64,000 bases of DNA from Williamsoniiplasma somnilux (GTDB lineage Bacteria > Bacillota_I > Bacilli_A > Mycoplasmatales > Mycoplasmataceae). The notes under the pieces were generated by a model. It was not told where the DNA came from and searched no databases. It saw only the letters and a program-made list of their open reading frames with translations. The position numbers and the translations under genes were made by a program. This document shows, one piece after another, positions 43,055 to 58,200 of this stretch. The DNA is taken from NCBI RefSeq assembly GCF_002804005.1, contig NZ_CP024965.1, positions 248,001 to 312,000 on the forward strand. Reading direction: 5' to 3'. Within the stretch, counting starts at the first letter, position 1, and every line of letters starts with the position of its first letter.

Positions 43055-43660
43055 ATGGAAAATAAAAAATTAATAAGAGAAAGATTTCTAAAAATTAGAA
43101 AACTTTTGAAGAAAAATTACATTATCGAAAGTTCCGAAATTATTTCTGAAAAAATAATATTTTTTATTCAAAAAAACAATTTAAAAAATATTGGTATATA
43201 CATTTCTAATGAATACGAAATTGATACTAAAAAAATATTATTTTTTTGCCTAACTAATAAGATCAATATTTATATACCAAGATGTGAAATAAACGAAAAT
43301 AAAATGATTTTCAAAAAAATCAAAAATTTAACTTATGACCTAGAAAAAAATCAAAAATTAAATATTATTCAACCTATAGAAAAATGCGAATCTTTAAGAA
43401 ATGCTAAAGAATTAGATGCTGTTTTTTTACCTGTAGTTGCGTTTGACAATACCTTGATGCGAATTGGTTCAGGCAAAGGTTATTATGATCGTTGATTTAA
43501 CGAAAATGAATATAAAGGTTACAAAATCGGCTTAGCACAATACACACAATTTTCCAACAAAAAAATTGATGCAAATAATTTTGATGTTAAGTTAGATGAA
43601 ATTGTTTCTGAAAACAACTTGCCAAACTCATTTCTTGAAAACAATCAAAGTTTTATTTAA
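43055..43660 (+). CDS. 5-formyltetrahydrofolate cyclo-ligase
   Basis: Converts 5-formyl-THF to methenyl-THF with ATP, returning folate to the one-carbon pool. The 201-residue protein starts MENKKLIRERFLKIRKLL, with the ATP-binding Lys/Arg-rich helix. The diagnostic motif LMRIGSGKGYYDRW lies near residues 139-152, the last Trp encoded by TGA. The TTG at 43046 is an alternative start; I prefer the ATG. The RBS (AAGAAAG) is weak. A terminator follows. Confidence 0.92.
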
Positions 43661-43697
43661 ATATTGGTTATTTTATCAGCAAAATTGAAACATCAAT

Positions 43698-43730
43698 AAT
43701 AGGTTTAAAAGCCTATTTTTTTATTTTTTT
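43698..43730 (+). terminator. Terminator before the MerR gene
   Basis: AATAGG pairs with CCTATT over an 8-base loop, followed by a long T-rich tail. The tail runs into the -35 of the MerR promoter. Confidence 0.75.
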
Positions 43731-43759
43731 GCATTAAAGTATGTTTAATCTTTTACAAT
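43729..43759 (+). promoter_or_regulatory. MerR-type promoter/operator 1 (19-bp spacer)
   Basis: TTGCAT (43729-43734), a 19-base spacer, TACAAT (43754-43759). The spacer region holds the dyad ATTAAAgtatgTTTAAT (43733-43749). A 19-base spacer with a dyad is the hallmark of MerR-controlled promoters. It lies before the MerR gene, so autoregulation is likely. Confidence 0.7.
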
Positions 43760-43790
43760 AAATTTAAGTTCTTAAAAGAAAGAGGTTATG

Positions 43791-44150
43791 ATGGAAAAAC
43801 TTTATATGAAAAATATTTCAACTAAACTAAATATTCCTGAATATGTATTAAGGTTTTATGATAAAAAAGGATTATTTCCTTTTTTTCAAAGAGATGAAAA
43901 AAACTACAGATTTATCAACGAGGATAAATTAGAATGAGTAAATATTGTTATTTGTTTAAAAAAATCAGGAATGTCTTTAGCGAAAATCAAAGAATATATT
44001 AACTTAGCAATGGAAGGCAACAATACTTATTCCAAAAGATTGGAAATGATGTTAGAACAAGAAAAAGTTGTTCTAAAAAAAATGCAAGAATTACAAGAAC
44101 AATTAGAATACATAAAATATAAACAAAATTTATATAAACAAAATTTATAA
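43791..44150 (+). CDS. MerR family transcriptional regulator
   Basis: A 119-residue regulator with the winged HTH at the N-terminus (NISTKLNIPEYVLRFYDKKG, then NYRFINEDKLEWVNIVICLK) and a C-terminal dimerising coiled coil (MLEQEKVVLKKMQELQEQLE). It lacks the Cys cluster of metal sensors, which points to the YyaN/AdhR-like subgroup that controls aldehyde or electrophile responses. An ATG at 43788 is in the same frame; the ATG at 43791 has better spacing from AGAGG. A twin of its own promoter/operator precedes the neighbouring aldo/keto reductase. Confidence 0.93.
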
Positions 44151-44156
44151 TTTCGC

Positions 44157-44187
44157 TTGCATTAAAGTAATGTTAATTAAATATCAT
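44157..44187 (+). promoter_or_regulatory. MerR-type promoter/operator 2 (19-bp spacer)
   Basis: TTGCAT (44157-44162), 19 bases, TATCAT (44182-44187). The first twelve bases, TTGCATTAAAGT, equal those of operator 1, and the dyad is ATTAA...TTAAT. It lies before the aldo/keto reductase. Confidence 0.7.
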
Positions 44188-44222
44188 AATTTTGAGGATA
44201 AAAACTCAAAGGAGAAATAGTT

Positions 44223-45212
<990 letters not shown>

Positions 45213-45228
45213 TTTAATAATTTTTTAA

Positions 45229-45261
45229 AAAATAGCTCGTGCTGCTCGTGCTATTTTTTTA
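45229..45261 (+). terminator. Terminator after the aldo/keto reductase
   Basis: AAATAGC pairs with GCTATTT across a loop that itself repeats TCGTGC, then T7. Confidence 0.75.
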
Positions 45262-45272
45262 TTTCATTAGAG

Positions 45273-45278
45273 TATAAT
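45273..45278 (+). promoter_or_regulatory. -10 of pgi
   Basis: TATAAT, 37 bp before the ATG and just behind the preceding terminator. No clear -35. Confidence 0.4.
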
Positions 45279-45315
45279 ATTTTTTGTAATGTTAAATATA
45301 TTAAGGAGAAAATAT

Positions 45316-46596
45316 ATGATTAAAGTTGATTTGCAATATTCAGGATTAGAGAAAAATGATTTAAACGAGACAAAAGTTAAAGACATTCATAAAATGATAA
45401 TCAACAAAACAGGAAAAGGTAACGATTTTTTAGGTTGACTTGAATGACCAAAAACATTTGATAAAAACGAATACGAAAAAATGAAAAAAGCGGCTTCTTC
45501 ATTAAGGGATAAAATAGATGTTTTAGTGGTTGTTGGAATTGGCGGTTCTTATTTAGGTATTAGAGCAGCAGACGAAATGATTAGAGGAATTAATAATTTT
45601 GACAAAATTAAAATTGTTTATGCTGGACATACAATGAGTTCAACTTATGTTGCACAATTATCAAAATATTTAAAAAATAAAAAATTTGGAATTTGTGTTA
45701 TTTCTAAATCAGGAACCACAACTGAGCCGGGACTTGCCTTTAGAACCTTAGAACAACAATTGAATGAGCAAGTTGGAATTGAAAAATCAAAAGATTTAAT
45801 AGTGGCTATTACAGATAAATCAAAAGGAGCTTTAAAAACTCTTGCTGATAATAAAGGCTATCTTACTTTTGTTATTCCAGATAATATCGGAGGACGTTTT
45901 TCTGTTTTAACACCTGTTGGAATTTTTCCTTTATTGGTGGCGGGAGTCAATACAGACAAAATTTTTACTGGAGCTATTAAAGCTATGAACAATTTAGTCC
46001 AAGACAACCTAACTAATGAAGCTTACAAATATGCTGCAGCACGTAACGCTTTATATAATAAAGGATATAAAGCAGAAGCTTTAGTTTCTTATGAATTGCA
46101 AATGCAATACATAAACGAATGATGAAAACAATTGTTTGGTGAATCAGAAGGAAAAGATGGTAAAGGTTTATATCCAACATCAATGATTTTTTCAACAGAT
46201 TTACATTCTCTAGGTCAATGAGTTCAACAAGGAACAAGAGGTGTTTTATTCGAATCTGTTATTAAAATAGTTGAACCTGTTAATGATATGAAAATTACAA
46301 AAGACAAAGATGACTTAGATGGATTAAATTACTTGGTTGGAAAAACATTCCATGAAATTAACTCTACAGCAATTGAAGGAGTTATTGATGCTCATGTTAA
46401 TTCAGGAAAAATGCCAAATATTATTTTGGAATTTGAAAAAATGGATGAGGAAATGCTTGGTTATCTAGTTTACTTCTTTGAATTAGCAGTGGCAATGTCA
46501 GGATATCTGTTGGAAGTTAACCCATTTGATCAACCTGGAGTTGAGATTTACAAATACAACATGTTTAAATTATTGGGTAAACCAGGGGTTAAATAA
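45316..46596 (+). CDS. pgi: Glucose-6-phosphate isomerase
   Basis: Converts glucose-6-phosphate to fructose-6-phosphate in glycolysis. The 426-residue protein has [17 protein letters not shown] around residues 72-88, [16 protein letters not shown] in the sugar-phosphate loop, [12 protein letters not shown] and a C-terminal helix rich in [13 protein letters not shown]. The short bacterial form matches other mollicute Pgi enzymes. RBS AAGGAG lies seven bases before the ATG. Several TGA Trp codons are in the N-terminal 60 residues and in the [11 protein letters not shown] region. Confidence 0.97.
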
Positions 46597-46616
46597 TTAA
46601 ATAAATATGATAAATA

Positions 46617-46650
46617 CATAAAGGAACTAATTCCTTTATTTTTATTTTTT
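46617..46650 (+). terminator. Terminator after pgi
   Basis: ATAAAGGAA pairs with TTCCTTTAT over the loop CTAA, followed by a T-rich tail. Confidence 0.85.
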
Positions 46651-46712
46651 TTAAAAAACAAAGTAATTGTTAATTCATTCCTATATTATTAATATTGTCG
46701 GAGGTATTTAAA

Positions 46713-46955
46713 ATGATAAATCAAATCGTAAAAGCAAAAATTACAGATATAGCACCATTTGGAGCATTCTGTGCAGTTGAACTTGATGGAAAAACTTACA
46801 AAGGGTTAATCCACATTAGTGAAATCGCAAATGAATTTATTCGTGATATTAACGAATTTATTGAACCAGGACAAGAAGTTGAAGTTAAAATCTTGTCAAT
46901 TGATGAAGCTAAAAACCAATTAAAATTATCTATTAAACAAGTTAACAACGATTAA
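46713..46955 (+). CDS. Small S1 RNA-binding domain protein
   Basis: An 80-residue protein that is a single S1 domain: VKAKITDIAPFGAFCAVELD, KGLIHISEIA and VKILSIDEAKNQLKLSIKQ, as in general stress protein 13 (YugI) and S1 repeats. Such proteins bind ribosomes or mRNA. The ATG at 46713 follows GGAGGT by seven bases; an upstream in-frame TTG lies before that RBS and is not used. Confidence 0.9.
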   Translation: MINQIVKAKITDIAPFGAFCAVELDGKTYKGLIHISEIANEFIRDINEFIEPGQEVEVKILSIDEAKNQLKLSIKQVNND

Positions 46956-47050
46956 TTTGAATAATACGCCACACAAATAAAACATTTTAAATACTAAATA
47001 AATCTGTTACTTGTCAGTTACAATGCATTAGTTATAAATTGTTATTTGTA

Positions 47051-47078
47051 AAAAAATCACCATTTGGTGATTTTTTAA
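47051..47078 (+). terminator. Terminator between the S1 gene and the dUTPase gene
   Basis: AAAATCACC pairs with GGTGATTTT over a short ATTT-type loop, followed by T tail. It lies 96 bp after the S1 gene; the space between holds nothing recognisable. Confidence 0.8.
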
Positions 47079-47127
47079 TATTTAAACTAATTTATAATTT
47101 TATTATTGAAAGAAAATGGAGAGAGTC

Positions 47128-47631
47128 ATGATTACTAAAAATAATATTATTTGATTAAGTGAACAACAAAAGAAATTAGATGCCTACATTGTTGAAAATC
47201 ATCAATTAAAAGTTAATAAAGAAATGTTACGTAAAAAAATTATTGCTTTTTTAGTAGAACTTGGAGAATACGCTAATGAAGAACGTTCATTTAAATATTG
47301 ATCAAAAAAACCAAGCAGTGATTTGGCTATGCAACTTGATGAATATATCGATGGTTTGCACTTTATTTTAAGTATTGGCAATCAAATTAATGTTGATTTT
47401 AATAATTTTGCAATGATAAACTTTAAAACAACTACAAATCTTGACTGTTACTTTGAAATAATTAGTTTATTAGCTAAATTTAGTAAGGAATTTGATTTAG
47501 TAATTTATCAAGAATTATTATCTTGTTATTTAAATATAGCTAAAATCAAAAATTATAGTGAAGAAGAATTATTGAATGCTTACAAAATTAAAAACAAAAT
47601 AAACTTTGAAAGACAAAATAATAATTACTAG
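47128..47631 (+). CDS. Dimeric (all-helical) dUTP diphosphatase
   Basis: Hydrolyses dUTP to dUMP, keeping uracil out of DNA. The 167-residue all-helical protein has the metal-binding pattern of dUTPase type 2: FLVELGEYANEERSFKYWS (E-x-x-E...E) and MQLDEYIDGLHFILSIGNQ (E-x-x-D). The trimeric beta-type motifs are absent. GGAGAG is five bases before the ATG at 47128. An in-frame ATG at 47116 overlaps the RBS and is not used. Stop TAG lies seven bases before the next ATG, so both genes are one unit. Confidence 0.9.
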
Positions 47632-47638
47632 GAGTCTC

Positions 47639-48400
47639 ATGGAATATATAACTTCACTTAGTAATAATAAAATTAAAAAAATTGTCAAATTAAAGGAAGC
47701 AAAAGTCCGTAAAGTTGAAAAAAAATTTTTAATTGAAGGTAAACACTTAATTGAAGATGCTTTTAAAAAAGGTTTAGTTTTAACTTTACTTGGATCAGAA
47801 GAACAATTGCAAACTCTAAGCCATTTAAATACTCAAAACATAGAGATACTTGTTATTACCAACCCAATTGCTGAAAAACTTAGTGATGTTGTCACTAGCC
47901 AAAATCTTTTTGCTGTTTGTCAATTTTTAGAACAAACAATCGATTTAGAACACAATATTTTAATTTTAGATCAATTACAAAATCCAGGAAACTTAGGAAC
48001 TTTAATTCGTTCAGCAGCAGCCTTTAATTTTAAAACAATTATCGCTTCAGAAAATACAGTGAATTTTTATAACGACAAAGTTTTGCGTTCTACTCAAGGT
48101 AACTTTTTCCAAGTTAATTTAATTAATCAAAATTTAATAACCACAATGGAAATTCTTAAAAACAATAATTATCAAATTATTGGAACAACCTTGCATCAAG
48201 ATGCTCAAATGTTAAATGATGTAAATTGAAGCAGGAAAAGTAAATATGCTTTAATCATCGGCAATGAAGCTAATGGTATTTCTTCTCAAATTTCACAGCT
48301 TATAGATTTTAATGTTTTAGTAGAAATGGATGTCCAAGTTGAATCTTTAAATGCCGGAGTTGCCGGTTCACTTATTATGTATAATATTCAAAATTGTTAA
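47639..48400 (+). CDS. TrmH/SpoU-family RNA methyltransferase
   Basis: A 253-residue SPOUT enzyme that transfers methyl from SAM to a ribose 2'-OH of rRNA or tRNA. The N-terminal RNA-binding part has KFLIEGKHLIEDAFKKG. The three SPOUT motifs are LDQLQNPGNLGTLIRSAAAF, ALIIGNEANGISSQI and VEMDVQVESLNAGVAGSLI, the last giving the knot. The exact target nucleotide cannot be read from the sequence. The ATG follows AGGAGT; the longer in-frame start at 47606 would overlap the dUTPase gene. Confidence 0.93.
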
Positions 48401-48425
48401 TGGGGGTTTCCTCCATTTTTTGTTA
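48398..48425 (+). terminator. Terminator after the RNA methyltransferase
   Basis: AATGGGGG pairs with CCTCCATT (one G-T pair) over loop TTT, followed by T5. Confidence 0.75.
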
Positions 48426-48437
48426 CTATTTTTAAGT

Positions 48438-48443
48438 TATAAT
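48438..48443 (+). promoter_or_regulatory. -10 of gapN
   Basis: TATAAT, 67 bp before the gapN ATG. The leader contains a stem-loop at 48450-48481. Confidence 0.5.
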
Positions 48444-48449
48444 AAAGGT

Positions 48450-48481
48450 AATCATTTCTAGTTCTTTTTTTAGAAGTGATT
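48450..48481 (+). promoter_or_regulatory. Stem-loop in the gapN leader
   Basis: AATCATTTCTA pairs with TAGAAGTGATT (11 bp, one G-T) over a 10-base U-rich loop, 28 bases before the ATG. There is no T tract after it, so it is not a terminator. It may protect or regulate the message. Confidence 0.5.
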
Positions 48482-48509
48482 AAATTTACAAAGCAAGAAG
48501 GGACGCACA

Positions 48510-49925
48510 ATGTACAAATTTGACGCTGTAATTAACAACGAATTTATTAAAACCGAATCACAATTAGAAATTATCAATCCAGATGGGTTATTGGTGGCAG
48601 GAACTGTCGCTGCTTTAAATGCAGAACAAATCAATCAAGCTTTTCAAGCAGCAAGAGCTGCTCAAAAAGCTTGAGAAAGTGAATCATTGTTAAAAAGAAT
48701 CTCTATTTTAAAAAAATGATCAAACCTTTTACTAGAACAAAAAGAAGCACTAGCACAAATTATCATGGCAGAAGTGGGAAAAAGTCATAGCGATGCTGTT
48801 AACGAAGTTATGCGAAGCGTTGAATACATGGACGCCACATTTGAAGAAGCTAAACGTATGCAACCTTTATCTTTAACGGGACAAGATTTCGGGGTTGCTA
48901 ATAAATTAGGAACCTTTGAACATGTCGCTAAAGGTGTTGGTTTGGCTATTTCACCTTTTAACTTTCCTATTAATTTAGCAATGTCTAAAATTGCTCCAGC
49001 TTTAGTAATGGGTAACACATTAGTTTTCAAACCAGCAACAGCAGGTTCATTAACAGGTTCAATGTTAGGAAAATTAGCAGTTGAAGCTGGATTACCAGCG
49101 GGAGTTTTCAATGTTGTAACAGGAAGAGGAAGAGAAATTGGGGATTTAATTACGCAAAACAAAGAAATCAATTTTATTAATTTTACAGGTTCAGTAGATA
49201 TTGGCCACCGAATTTTAGATATCGCCACTTCAAAAGATATTGTTTTAGAATTAGGAGGAAAAGATCCCGCTTTAGTAATGGATGACTCTGATTTAGAAAA
49301 ATATGCAAGCGAAATTATTGTTGGGGCCTTTTCTTATTCAGGACAACGTTGTACTGCAGTTAAACGTGTAATTACCACAAATGCTATTGCTGATAAATTA
49401 GTTCCGATTTTAGCTGACAAAATTAAGAAGTTAAAAGTGGGTTCACCAAAAGATAATGCTTTTATTACTCCAGTTATTGATATGAAGTCAGCAGATTTTA
49501 TATGAGAACTAATTCAAGACTCTAAAAAGGATGGGGCAAAAGTAATTACCGGAGATAAACGTGAAGCTAATTTAATTTATCCAACTTTAGTGGATTTTGT
49601 AACAACTAAAATGCGTTTAGCTTGAGAAGAACCATTTGGACCAGTTTTACCAATTATTAGAATTGATGATTTACAACAAAGTATAGAAGTTATTAATAAA
49701 TCTAATTTTGGTTTGCAAGCTTCAATTTATACAAAAGATATTGCACAAGCAATTCATTTAGCTAAAAAAATTGAAGTTGGAACAGTTAATATTAATGGAA
49801 AATCACAACGTGGACCAGATTCTTTCCCTTTCTTAGGGGTTAAAGATTCAGGACAAGGAGTTCAAGGAATTCATGAAGCATTATTATCAGTAACAAGATA
49901 TAAAGGAATTGTTATTAATTACTAA
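48510..49925 (+). CDS. gapN: NADP-dependent non-phosphorylating glyceraldehyde-3-phosphate dehydrogenase
   Basis: Oxidises glyceraldehyde-3-phosphate directly to 3-phosphoglycerate and makes NADPH, bypassing an ATP-yielding step. This is a main NADPH source in organisms without a full pentose phosphate pathway. The 471-residue aldehyde dehydrogenase fold has AISPFNFPINLAMSK, the cofactor GFTGS-type motif INFTGSVDIG, the catalytic Glu in VLELGGKDPALV and the GapN-type catalytic Cys motif SGQRCTAVKRV. The C-terminus has INGKSQRGPDSFPFLGVKDS. RBS AAGAAGGGA. The GQRCTAVKR form sets it apart from other aldehyde dehydrogenases. Confidence 0.94.
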
Positions 49926-49961
49926 GCATAATTAAGTGTTTAAAAGTGCTTAAAATCGTAA

Positions 49962-49995
49962 AAGAGCTTTAAAATAAAGCTTTTTTTATTTTTTA
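49962..49995 (+). terminator. Terminator after gapN
   Basis: AGCTTTA pairs with TAAAGCT over loop AAA, then T7ATTTTTT. Confidence 0.85.
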
Positions 49996-50016
49996 TAAAA
50001 AAGTGAAAAATATATA

Positions 50017-50045
50017 TTGTATTTTTAAAAGCAATCGTTTATTAT
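50017..50045 (+). promoter_or_regulatory. rRNA promoter P1
   Basis: TTGTAT (50017-50022), a 17-base spacer, TATTAT (50040-50045). It lies about 118 bp upstream of P2. Confidence 0.6.
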
Positions 50046-50134
50046 CATATTTGTCGTCAAGTGAACGAACTTTAGAAATTAGAACATTTAAAAAAAATTA
50101 ATAAAAAATTTTTAATAATATATTAAAAAAACTA

Positions 50135-50163
50135 TTGCTTTTTATTTTAAAACTTGATATTAT
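50135..50163 (+). promoter_or_regulatory. rRNA promoter P2
   Basis: TTGCTT (50135-50140), a 17-base spacer, TATTAT (50158-50163). The leader then contains GATCTTTGAAAAC, a boxA-like site that is also the left arm of the 16S processing stem. Confidence 0.7.
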
Positions 50164-50200
50164 CTAAAAGTCGTTCGTTGGAACAGACGAAAATGATCTT

Positions 50201-50218
50201 TGAAAACTAAATAGAACA
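50201..50218 (+). other. Left arm of the 16S processing stem
   Basis: TGAAAACTAAATAGAACA pairs over 18 bases with 51876-51893, after the 16S gene. The stalk brackets 16S rRNA and is a likely RNase III substrate. Confidence 0.75.
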
Positions 50219-50303
50219 ATTATTGTACAAATCTTGATCAATTTAATTCAAATTGAGTAATAAATATACAACAAAAGAAGCAGTCAGTTTCAAATCACAT
50301 TTT

Positions 50304-51830
<1,527 letters not shown>

Positions 51831-52045
51831 ATGGAGTTATTATTAAAAAGCAGAAGTGAACTGCTTGACTGTTTCTGTTCTATTTAGTTTTCAGAGGTTA
51901 TTAATTTAATCTCTGAGAAATCAGAATTGTTCTTTGAAAACTGAATATTAGATGAAATATATAATTTTCTTATTGTTTAAAAAACATAAAAATTTTGACA
52001 TCAGTAAAAAAAACTAAAATTGTTATAAATTGCAAATAGATTTTT
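51831..52045 (+). other. 16S-23S spacer without tRNA genes
   Basis: Contains the right arm of the 16S stem (51876-51893) and the left arm of the 23S stem, TTCTTTGAAAACTGAATA (51930-51947), which pairs with 55010-55027. No tRNA cloverleaf is seen. Confidence 0.8.
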
Positions 52046-54957
<2,912 letters not shown>

Positions 54958-55009
54958 AAAATCTATTTAAAATACGCACATTTATAAAACAAACGATATT
55001 TCAATCTAG

Positions 55010-55027
55010 TATTCAGTTTTCAAAGAA
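55010..55027 (+). other. Right arm of the 23S processing stem
   Basis: TATTCAGTTTTCAAAGAA pairs over 18 bases with 51930-51947. The pairing continues outward with one bulge and one G-T pair. Confidence 0.75.
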
Positions 55028-55045
55028 TAATTCAAACAAAAATCG

Positions 55046-55154
55046 ATCTGGTGTTTATGGCGATGAGGTCACACCTGTTCCCATGCCGAACACAGAAGTT
55101 AAGCTCATTAGCGGCGATGATATTGCAATGCGAGAAAGTAGCACAATGCCAGTT
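55046..55154 (+). rRNA. rrf: 5S ribosomal RNA
   Basis: About 109 bases, from ATCTGGTGTTTATGGCGATG to TGCCAGTT. Ends pair (CTGG with CCAG). The conserved CCCATGCCGAACACAGAAGT is present. It ends just before the operon terminator. Confidence 0.95.
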
Positions 55155-55157
55155 CGT

Positions 55158-55186
55158 AAAAAATTTCCGAAAGGAAATTTTTTTAT
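55158..55186 (+). terminator. Terminator of the rRNA operon
   Basis: AAAAATTTCC pairs with GGAAATTTTT over a GAAA tetraloop, followed by T-rich sequence. Confidence 0.88.
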
Positions 55187-55240
55187 TTAAAAAAATAATA
55201 TTAATGATAAAATTAATAGAATATCGGGAGGTTTTTAAAA

Positions 55241-58200
55241 ATGCGTTTAATTATTAAATCATATTTAAAGACTTTTACCAAAAATTTAACAGCATTAGTA
55301 GGGACATTAATTTTCATTATTATGTTAACTGCGATTTTGGTGGGAATGCTTTCAACACCTTTGCAATTAAGTAATAAAATTAAAGCTTATGAAGACCGTA
55401 CAGTTACTTTTGATTATTATGGTAAAAGTGGTCTAGATTTAGATAAAGATTTTGTTTATAATTACATTTTTAAAAACGATTTAAATAGATTTATTGAAAA
55501 TTCAACCGAAGATGATTTAAAAATTAATCCAGATTTATTTAGCGAAACAGACCCGACTTCTAAAGGTACTTTTTTAGATGAGATTCCGTTGCCGACTTCA
55601 ATTAAAGATTTATTAGAAATTCCTGTTTTAAAATTTGATGGCGCAGAAATTAAACCTAGTGATGACATTTTTGTTGACAAAAACTATGATAGTTTTTTTG
55701 GTGGTGAAATTTTTTCTGAAATTTTTTCTCGACCAATTTTTAATAAACAATTTTATGAAATTTTAGCAGTCATTAGAGTTGATATTTTCAAACAAATTAT
55801 TACAAATATTGAGTTAGGAGACATCGATAAAAATGATCAAGACGAAATTGATTCAGCTTTTGCAAATGCTAAAGCTCAAATTGCTAAAATGATAATAAGT
55901 CCTTTATCGTCATTTAATAATGGAAATGCAACATCAACAATTGGAACTGGAATTTATTATGTTGATGATTTAAAAGAAACTAGTGCTTTTTTTGATAAGC
56001 GTTTTGATATTGTGAAAAATAACATTATTGAAAGCTACAAACAAGAATTGGAAAATTTAATTAAAGATTTACAAATTACCTCAAAAGAGGCAATACTTTG
56101 AGGTTCAAGAATATTATTTCAAATTAATTCTTTTTTAGAAAATAACCAAATGGAAATTTTGGGAATTAAAGATTTTGCAACAATAACCCCAAGCAATGCC
56201 ATTACTGAAATTAAAAAAATTATCGAAGATAGATTTTCAAAATTAAAAAATAAAATAATTGAGGAAAAACTAGCTTTTGATATAAATTATTTACCAATGA
56301 TGTTTTTAAATTATGATTTTAGAAAAGAATTAAAAAATAACTATAACAACAATTTTGTAAATTTAATTCAAACCAAAATTTACGATGCTTACAATGAAAA
56401 AAATGGTTCACAAATTATTGAATATGAAACAGATCCTCACTTCATTTATGAAAAAAGTGATGCAAGTTCTGTTTTTCCTACCTTAACAATTGAATTGTAT
56501 GGTTCAGATAATCAAAGTACTTTTAATAGAGTTTTATTAGATACTGGTAGTCTAGCAAAAAATCCTAACGAAATAGTAATATCTCCAGCTTATGCAAAAC
56601 TAAATGATCTAAGTATTGGTGATAAAATTACTGTTCCTGTTAGTGATGAAAATTCTTTAATTTTAGGTGATAAAAACTCTAACAGTGATAAAAAACTTAC
56701 TAGTGAAACAGAATTTACAATCTCAGGAATTGGTATTAAATATGATAACTTAGCTCCAGGAAAAGGTTTTAAAAATTTTGTCCAAGATTTTGAAACCTAT
56801 GCTATCGGTTATGTTTCTAACCAAAACTTATTGGATATCAAGGAAGCTAGATGATATTATTCAACCAAAGGGCAAAACCGAAAAAATGATTTTATTAACA
56901 GAATCAAAACTAACAAATATGTTAATATGGAAAAATTGTTTTTAGGAACTAAAGATAAAACAATTATTAGTGTTACTTCATCGGCTTTTGATAGCTTTGA
57001 TACTTCTCCTACAGCGAGAGCATTATTAATGACTAATATTCAAATTATTAGTTATTTAATTTTAGGTGTTGTGTTCTTAGTTTTAGCATTTGTTTTTATT
57101 AATTTTATAATTAAAAAAGAAATTAATGAAACTCGTCGTCAATTAGGAATTTTCAAATCATTTGGCTATAAAGTTTCCGAATTATCATGAATTTTTGCTC
57201 TTAAAACTTTAATTACAATGTCATTTGGTGTTATTGTAGGTTATTCGTTATCAATACCCCTACAACAATATTCAGCTTCAATATTTGAAAGTAGTGTAAC
57301 TTTTGATTTTGAATCTGTTTATTTAAATCCTTTATTTATGATTATAATTATTTTAATTATTCCGCTAGGAATGATGCTGGTTTCTTATGGTGTTACAATT
57401 TATTATTTACTAGAGCCAACATTATCATTAATTAATAATGGCTCTAAAATACCAAAAAAAATAAGAAGACAAAGCTTAATTGCCCAAGCATTATCAAAAA
57501 GAGGTAAAGGTTTTACTTACAGAATTCAAAATTCATTTGTGGCTAGAGCACGAGGTAAATTCATTATTGTTCAAACACTTTTTGCCTTTTCTTCATTGCT
57601 TTACACAATTATGTTTGCTAATCAAGCTGTAATTGATCAAACCGTTAAACAAGGATTTGCCTCTCTTAAATCAGAAACTGATCATCAACTTTATTGAACT
57701 AATAGATCTAAATATTCATTTAACGACATTTCAGAAGATAGCGGTTGATACATTAATAACAAAAGAGAATTCGAAAAAACTAAAATGAATTATATTGATT
57801 ACTCAAAATCAGGTTCAGTTAATGATGAGCTAAACTCATCCAAATCTTCATCAGATTCACGTTATCGTGCACGAATTTTATTAAGCTATGTCACTTCAAA
57901 ATATAACGAAACCGATTGAGGTCGTGAAAAAATTGAACAAGTTCTTCCTGAAGCAGCAATTTTGCAAATTATTAAAGACAAGAATAACGAAACTAGTTCA
58001 ATTAATAACGGAACCGGAATTACAGATGCACATTATTTCTTAAATCCTATATTAAGTTACAAAATTATGAATGAATCCTTTGATAACATTTCTAAAGAAT
58101 TTATTGAAGGCAAAGATATTACAGAAATTTTAAAAAGTTGATTGAATGATAATAAGAATAAAATTGATTTAAGTTCAATTAATAACGGTGGCAATATCGA

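Noticed and set aside
51831-52045. tRNA genes in the 16S-23S spacer
   Set aside because: No cloverleaf or GGTTCGAATCC-type T arm is present.
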